From: Hydractinia symbiolongicarpus
Taxonomy: Eukaryota; Cnidaria; Hydrozoa; Anthoathecata; Hydractiniidae
Assembly: GCF_029227915.1 (NCBI RefSeq)
Contig: NC_079875.1
Coordinates: 1,488,001 to 1,552,000, forward strand
Direction: 5' to 3'
Length of the DNA stretch: 64,000 nt
How positions within the stretch are numbered: the stretch's first letter is position 1; each line of letters opens with the position of its first letter. Below the pieces are notes generated by a model. It saw nothing but the letters and a program-made list of their open reading frames with translations. It was not told the DNA's origin and searched no databases. The position numbers and the translations under genes are program-made. Positions 59,088 to 64,000 of the stretch are shown here, in pieces.

Positions 59088-60305
59088 TTTGAAAACTACA
59101 AGTCTCAAGCGTTTTAGTGGTGAAAAAATAATTTAAAAAATCGTTTTGGAAATGAGTTTACTCACTGGGTACTTTCCTTGTATACTTTCGACTATGTGGG
59201 CCGAGTCCGAGATTTACGGGAAATCGCAGGTTTTCGTTTGCCGGCGATTAAACTTCTTTTATTCAGCGTCTCATCAAAAATGAAAACATTTTTAAAAACT
59301 ACAAGTCTCATGGGCTTTAGTGGTGAAATAATAATTTAAATAATCGTTTGGGAAATGAGTTTACTCCCTGGGTACTTTCTTTGTATACTTTTGACTATAC
59401 GGGCCGAGTCCGGGATTTACGGGAAATAGCAGGTTTTCGTTTGCCGGCGATTAAACTTCTTTTATTCAGCGTCTCATCAAAAATGAAAACATTTTTGAAA
59501 ACTACAAGTCTCATGCGTTTTAGTGGTGAAAAAATAATTTAAAAAATCGTTCGGGAAATGAGTTTACACCCTGGGTACTTTCTTTGTATACTTTTGACTA
59601 TACGGGCCGAGTCGGAGATTTACGGGAAATCGCAGGTTTTCGTTTGCCGGCGATTAAACTTCTTTTATTCAGCGTCTCATCAAAAATGAAAACATTTTTG
59701 AAAACTACAAGTCTCAAGCGTTTTAGTGGTGAAAAGATAATTTAAAAAATCGTTTTGGAAATGAGTTTACTCACTGGGTACTTTCCTTGTATACTTTCGA
59801 CTATGTGGGCCGAGTCCGAGATTTACGGGAAATCGCAGGTTTTCGTTTGCCGGCGATTAAACTTCTTTTATTCAGCGTCTCATCAAAAATGAAAACATTT
59901 TTAAAAACTACAAGTCTCATGGGCTTTAGTGGTGAAATAATAATTTAAATAATCGTTTGGGAAATGAGTTTACTCCCTGGGTACTTTCTTTGTATACTTT
60001 TGACTATACGGGCCGAGTCCGGGATTTACGGGAAATAGCAGGTTTTCGTTTGCCGGCGATTAAACTTCTTTTATTCAGCGTCTCATCAAAAATGAAAACA
60101 TTTTTGAAAACTACAAGTCTCATGCGTTTTAGTGGTGAAAAAATAATTTAAAAAATCGTTCGGGAAATGAGTTTACACCCTGGGTACTTTCTTTGTATAC
60201 TTTTGACTATACGGGCCGAGTCGGAGATTTACGGGAAATCGCAGGTTTTCGTTTGCCGGCGATTAAACTTCTTTTATTCAGCGTCTCATCAAAAATGAAA
60301 ACATT
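59088..60305 (+). repeat. 3-monomer HOR, tandem pair of 609 bp
   Basis: CAAGCG at 59106 and 59715, CTTTCGACTATGTGGGCCGAG (one or two bases beyond the shared core) at about 59186 and 59795, CATGGG with AAATAATCGTTTGGG, and GAGTCGGAGATT all recur exactly 609 bp apart. The one visible difference is GAAAAAATAATTT versus GAAAAGATAATTT after CAAGCG. A further GTCGGAGATT monomer follows at about 60421. Confidence 0.9.
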
Positions 60306-61834
60306 TTTGAAAACTACAAGTCTCATGCGTTTTAGTGGTGAAAAAATAATTTAAAAAATCGTTCGGGAAATGAGTTTACACCCTGGGTACTTTCTTTGTA
60401 TACTTTTGACTATACGGGCCGAGTCGGAGATTTACGGGAAATCGCAGGTTTTCGTTTGCCGGCGATTAAACTTCTTTTATTCAGCGTCTCATCAAAAATG
60501 AAAACATTTTTAAAAACTAAAAGTCTCATGGACTTTAGTGGTGAAATAAAAATTTAAATAATCGTTTGGGAAATGAGTTTACACCCTGGGTACTTTCTTT
60601 GTATACTTTTGACTATACGGGCCGAGTCGAGGATTTACGGGAAATCGCAGGTTTTCGTTTGCCGGCGATTAAACTTCTTTTATTCAGCGTCTCATCAAAA
60701 ATGAAAACATTTTTGAAAACTACAAGTCTCATGCGTTTTAGTGGTGAAAAAATAATTTAAAAAATCGTTCGAGAAATGAGTTTACACACTGGGTACTTTC
60801 TTTGTATACTTTTGACTATACGGGCCGAGTCCGGGATTTACGGGAAATCGCAGGTTTTCGTTTGCCGGCGATTAAACCACTTTCATTAAGCGTCTCATCA
60901 AAAATGAAAAGATTTCTGAAAACTACAAGTCTCATGCGTTTTAGTGGTGAATAAATGAATTAAAAAATCGTTCTGGAAATAAGTTTACTCGCAGGGCACT
61001 TTCTTTGTATACATTCGACTATACGGGTCAAGCCCGGGATTTACGGGAAATCGCGGGTTTTCGTTTGCCGGTGATTAAACCTCTTTCATTAAGCGTCTCA
61101 TCAAAAATGAAAACATTTGTAAAAACTTCAAGTCTCATGGGCTTTAGTGGTGAATTAATAATTTAAATAATCGTTTGGGAAATGAATTTACTCCCTGGGT
61201 ACTTTCTTTGTATACTTTTGACTATACGGGCCGAGTCCGGGATTTACGGGAAATAGCAGGTTTTCGTTTGCCGGCGATTAAACTTCTTTTATTCAGCGTC
61301 TCATCAAAAATGAAAACATTTTTGAAAACTACAAGACTCATGCGTTTTAGTGGTGAAAAAATAATTTAAAAAATCGTTCGGGAAATGAGTTTACACCCTG
61401 GGTACTTTCTTTGTATACTTTTGACTATACGGGCCGAGTCGGGGATTTACGGGAAATCGCAGGTTTTCGTTTGCCGGCGATTAAACATCTTTTATTCAGA
61501 GTCTCATAAAAAATGAAAACATTTTTAAAAACTAAAAGTCTCATGGGCTTTAGTGGTGAAATAATAATTTAAATAATCGTTTGGGAAAAGAGTTTACACC
61601 CTGGGTACTTTCTTTGTATACTTTTGACTATACAGGCCGAGTTGAGGATTTACGGGAAATCGCAGGTTTTCGTTTGCCGGCGATTAAACTTCTTTTATTC
61701 AGCGTATAATCAAAAATGAAAACATTTTTGAAAACTACAAGTCTCATGCGTTTTAGTGGTGAAAAAATAATTTAAAAAATCGTTCGAGAAATGAGTTTAC
61801 ACACTGGGTACTTTCTTTGTATACTTTTGACTAT
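60306..61834 (+). repeat. Type A monomers with one subtype C
   Basis: Includes a GAGTCGAGGATT monomer (about 60626), a CACTTTCATTAAGCG monomer with GAATAAATGAATT, a subtype C monomer (GCAGGGCAC, about 60990) and an ACTTCAAGTCTC monomer with GAATTAATAATTT. This order recurs at 63.2-64.0 kb. Confidence 0.78.
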
Positions 61835-64000
61835 ACGGGCCGAGTCCGGGATTTACGGGAAGTCGCAGGTTTTCGTTTGCAGGCGATTAAACTTCTTTTA
61901 TTCAGCGTCTCATCAAAAATGAAAACATTTTTGAAAACTACAAGTCTCATGCGTTTTAGTGGTGAAAAAATAATTTAAAAAATCGTTCGGGAAATGAGTT
62001 TACACCCTGGGTACTCTCTTTGTAAACTTTTGACTATACGGGCCGAGTCCGGGAATTACGGGAAATCGCAGGTTTTCGTGTGCCGGCGATTAAACTTCTT
62101 TTATTCAGCGTCTCATCAAAAATGAAACCATTTTTAAAAACTACAAGTCTCATGGGCTTTAGTGGTAAAATAATAATTTAAAAAATCGTTTGGGAAATGA
62201 GTTTACTCACTGGGTACTTTCTTTGTATACTTTTGACTATACGGGCCGAGTCCGGGATTTACGGGAAGTTGCAGGTTTTCGTTTGCAGGCGATTAAACTT
62301 CTTTTATTCAGCGTCTCATGAAAAATGAAAACATTTTTGAAAACTACAAGTCTCATGCGTTTTAGTGGTGAAAAAATAATTTAAAAAATCGTTCGGGAAA
62401 TGAGTTTACACCCTGGGTACTCTCTTTGTATACTTTTGACTATACGGGCCGAGTCCTGGAATTACGGGAAATCGCAGGTTTTCGTTTGCCGGCGATTAAA
62501 CTTCTTTCATTCAGCGTCTCATCAAAAAATGAAAACATTTTTGAAAACTACAAGTCTCAAGCGTTTTAGTGGTGAAAAGATAATTTAAAAAATCGTTTTG
62601 GAAATGAGTTTACTCACTGGGTACTTTCCTTGTATACTTTCGACTATGCGGGCCGAGTCCGAGATTTACGGGAAATCGCGGGTTTTCGTTTGCCGGCGAT
62701 TAAACTTCTTTTATTCAGCGTCTCATCAAAAATGAAAACATTTTTAAAAACTACAAGTCTCATGGGCTTTAGTGGTGAAATAATAATTTAAATAATCGTT
62801 TGGGAAATGAGTTTACTCCCTGGGTACTTTCTTTGTATACTTTTGACTATACGGGCCGAGTCCGGGATTTACGGGAAATAGCAGGTTTTCGTTTGCCGGC
62901 GATTAAACTTCTTTTATTCAGCGTCTCATCAAAAATGAAAACATTTTTGAAAACTACAAGTCTCATGCGTTTTAGTGGTGAAAAAATAATTTAAAAAATC
63001 GTTCGGGAAATGAGTTTACACCCTGGGTACTTTCTTTGTATACTTTTGACTATACGGGCCGATTTGGGGATTTACGGGAAATCGCAGGTTTTCGTTTGCC
63101 GGCGATTAAACTTCTTTTATTCAGCGTCTCATCAAAAATGAAAACATTTTTAAAAACTAAAAGTCTCATGGGCTTTAGTGGTGAAATAAAAATTTAAATA
63201 ATCGTTTGGGAAATGAGTTTACACCCTGGGTACTTTCTTTGTATACTTTTGACTATACGGGCCGAGTCGAGGATTTACGGGAAATCGCAGGTTTTCGTTT
63301 GCCGGCGATTAAACTTCTTTTATTCAGCGTCTCATCAAAAGTGAAAACATTTTTGAAAACTACAAGTCTCATGCGTTTTAGTGGTGAAAAAATAATTTAA
63401 AAAATCGTTCGAGAAATGAGTTTACACACTGGGTACTTTCTTTGTATACTTTTGACTATACGGGCCGAGTCCGGGATTTACGGGAAATCGCAGGTTTTCG
63501 TTTGCCGGCGATTAAACCACTTTCATTAAGCGTCTCATCAAAAATGAAAAGATTTCTGAAAACTACAAGTCTCATGCGTTTTAGTGGTGAATAAATTAAT
63601 TAAAAAATTGTTCGGGAAATGAGTTTACTCCCTGGGTACTATCTTTGTATACTTTTGACTATACGGGCCAAGCCCGGGATTTACGGGAAATCGCGGGTTT
63701 TCGTTTGCCGGAGATTAAACTTCTTTTATTCACGTCTCATCAGAAATGAAAACATTTTTGAAAACTACAAGTCTTATGCGTTTTAGTGGTGAAAAAATAA
63801 TTTAAAAAATCGTTCTGGAAATAAGTTTACTCGCAGGGCACTTTCTTTGTATACATTCGACTATACGGGTCAAGCCCGGGATTTACGGGAAATCGCGGGT
63901 TTTCGTTTGCCGGTGATTAAACCACTTTCATTAAGCGTCTCATCAAAAATGAAAACATTTTTAAAAACTTCAAGTCTCATGGGCTTTAGTGGTGAATTAA
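61835..64000 (+). repeat. Second copy of the 58.4-61.1 kb segment, four monomers shorter
   Basis: From 61835 the sequence follows 58384 onward at +3451-3452 bp (17 monomers): TTTGCAGGCG, TTTTCGTGTGCC (62072 versus 58621), GAAACCATTTTT, CAAGCG (62559) and the CATGGG / AAATAATCG monomer (62760). Near 63.06-63.14 kb the register shifts, and the rest follows 60.48-61.17 kb at +2640 bp (13 monomers), including GAGTCGAGGATT (63266 versus 60626) and ACTTCAAGTCTC. This copy has one additional monomer (GGAGATTAAAC, CATCAGAAATG, about 63700) absent at 61 kb, and a one-base loss in TTCACGTCTC (63730). The window ends inside this unit. Confidence 0.85.

Larger units (their letters stand above)
1..64000 (+). 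repeat. 203 bp satellite array, about 315 head-to-tail monomers
   Basis: The entire window is a tandem repeat. Landmarks such as CGATTAAAC, AGCGTCTCATC, ACTACAAGTCTCAT, TTTAGTGGTG, GGAAATGAG, TGTATAC and TTTTCGTTTGCCGG recur in the same order every 203 bp from the first base to the last. The type A consensus counts to 203 bp with 76 G+C (37%). All monomers read in the same direction; I saw no inverted stretch. The phase at base 1 and at 63914 fits 315 whole monomers once two +31 bp, one +39 bp, one -112 bp and about twenty net single-base losses are allowed for. No unique DNA or transposon interrupts it, and both ends are cut by the window. By analogy with known satellites it is probably centromeric or other constitutive heterochromatin, but nothing in the sequence proves the location. 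I do not recognise the family. Confidence 0.98.

Noticed and set aside
1-64000. CRISPR array
   Set aside because: There is no alternation of constant repeats and unrelated spacers. The full 203 bp is conserved between monomers, far longer than a CRISPR unit, and there are no cas genes.
1-64000. Transposon, retroelement or terminal repeats embedded in the array
   Set aside because: Monomer phase is kept throughout apart from four small rearrangements. No insertion of foreign sequence, target-site duplication or poly-A tail is visible.
1-64000. Ribosomal spacer subrepeats or telomeric repeats
   Set aside because: No rRNA gene sequence and no run of short telomere-type units (such as TTAGGG or TTTAGGG) is present in the window.
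1-64000. Assembly artefact as the source of the HOR copies
   Set aside because: Not excluded outright, but each copy carries private substitutions or indels and the offsets differ between neighbouring pieces, which simple misassembly would not readily produce. Long reads spanning each block would settle it.

Overview
The whole 64 kb window is one uninterrupted head-to-tail satellite DNA array. I found no gene, RNA gene, transposon, CRISPR array or unique spacer in it. The monomer is 203 bp. From the monomer phase at both ends and the few length changes I could locate, about 315 monomers fit, all in the same orientation. The array runs off both edges, so its true length is unknown. A pure, diverged, multi-layered array of a monomer of roughly nucleosomal size points to eukaryotic heterochromatin (centromeric, pericentromeric, subtelomeric or on a sex/B chromosome). 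I do not recognise the family and cannot name the organism.

Two main subfamilies alternate. In monomer coordinates (position 1 = C of CGATTAAAC), type A reads T10, T16, C20, CTCCCTGGG at 120-128, T145, T148, GAGTCCGGG at 162-170 and A187. Type B reads C10, C16, A20, CTCACAGGG, A145, C148, AAGCCCGGG and G187. A third rarer subtype, C, carries GCAGGGCAC and GGTCAAG. Layout: 1-19.2 kb is almost pure A; 19.2-26.7 kb is mostly B with A/B hybrids; 26.7-52.2 kb is a fine mosaic of A, B and C; 52.2-64 kb returns to A with scattered B and C monomers.

Over the monomer layer lie many different local higher-order repeats (HORs), seen as rare variants recurring at exact multiples of about 203 bp. They are 3-mers and 6-mers (0-4.8 kb), a 13/14-mer (5.5-13.7 kb), 6-mers (16.1-18.6 kb), a 4-mer (19.2-20.8 kb), 3/4-mers (21.2-22.7 kb), a 7-mer (22.8-25.7 kb), a 5-mer (26.9-29.0 kb), a 2-mer (30.5-31.3 kb), a 4-mer (32.1-33.7 kb), a 10-mer with a nested 5-mer (33.2-37.7 kb), a 9-mer (40.9-44.4 kb), a 12-mer (44.3-50.5 kb), 4-mer and 2-mer (49.7-51.7 kb), a 6-mer offset (52.2-54.6 kb), a 2-mer (58.2-59.1 kb), a 3-mer (59.1-60.3 kb) and a 17-monomer-offset copy (58.4-64 kb). 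No single HOR dominates, which fits continual local unequal exchange.

Only four monomers have gross length changes: two share the same 31 bp internal duplication, one is cut to 91 bp, and one has a 39 bp duplication. The many short open frames on both strands are by-products of the repeat. They recur at monomer spacing, many begin at TTG rather than ATG, and 203 is not divisible by three. HOR edges below are good to a few tens of bases unless a junction is given exactly.
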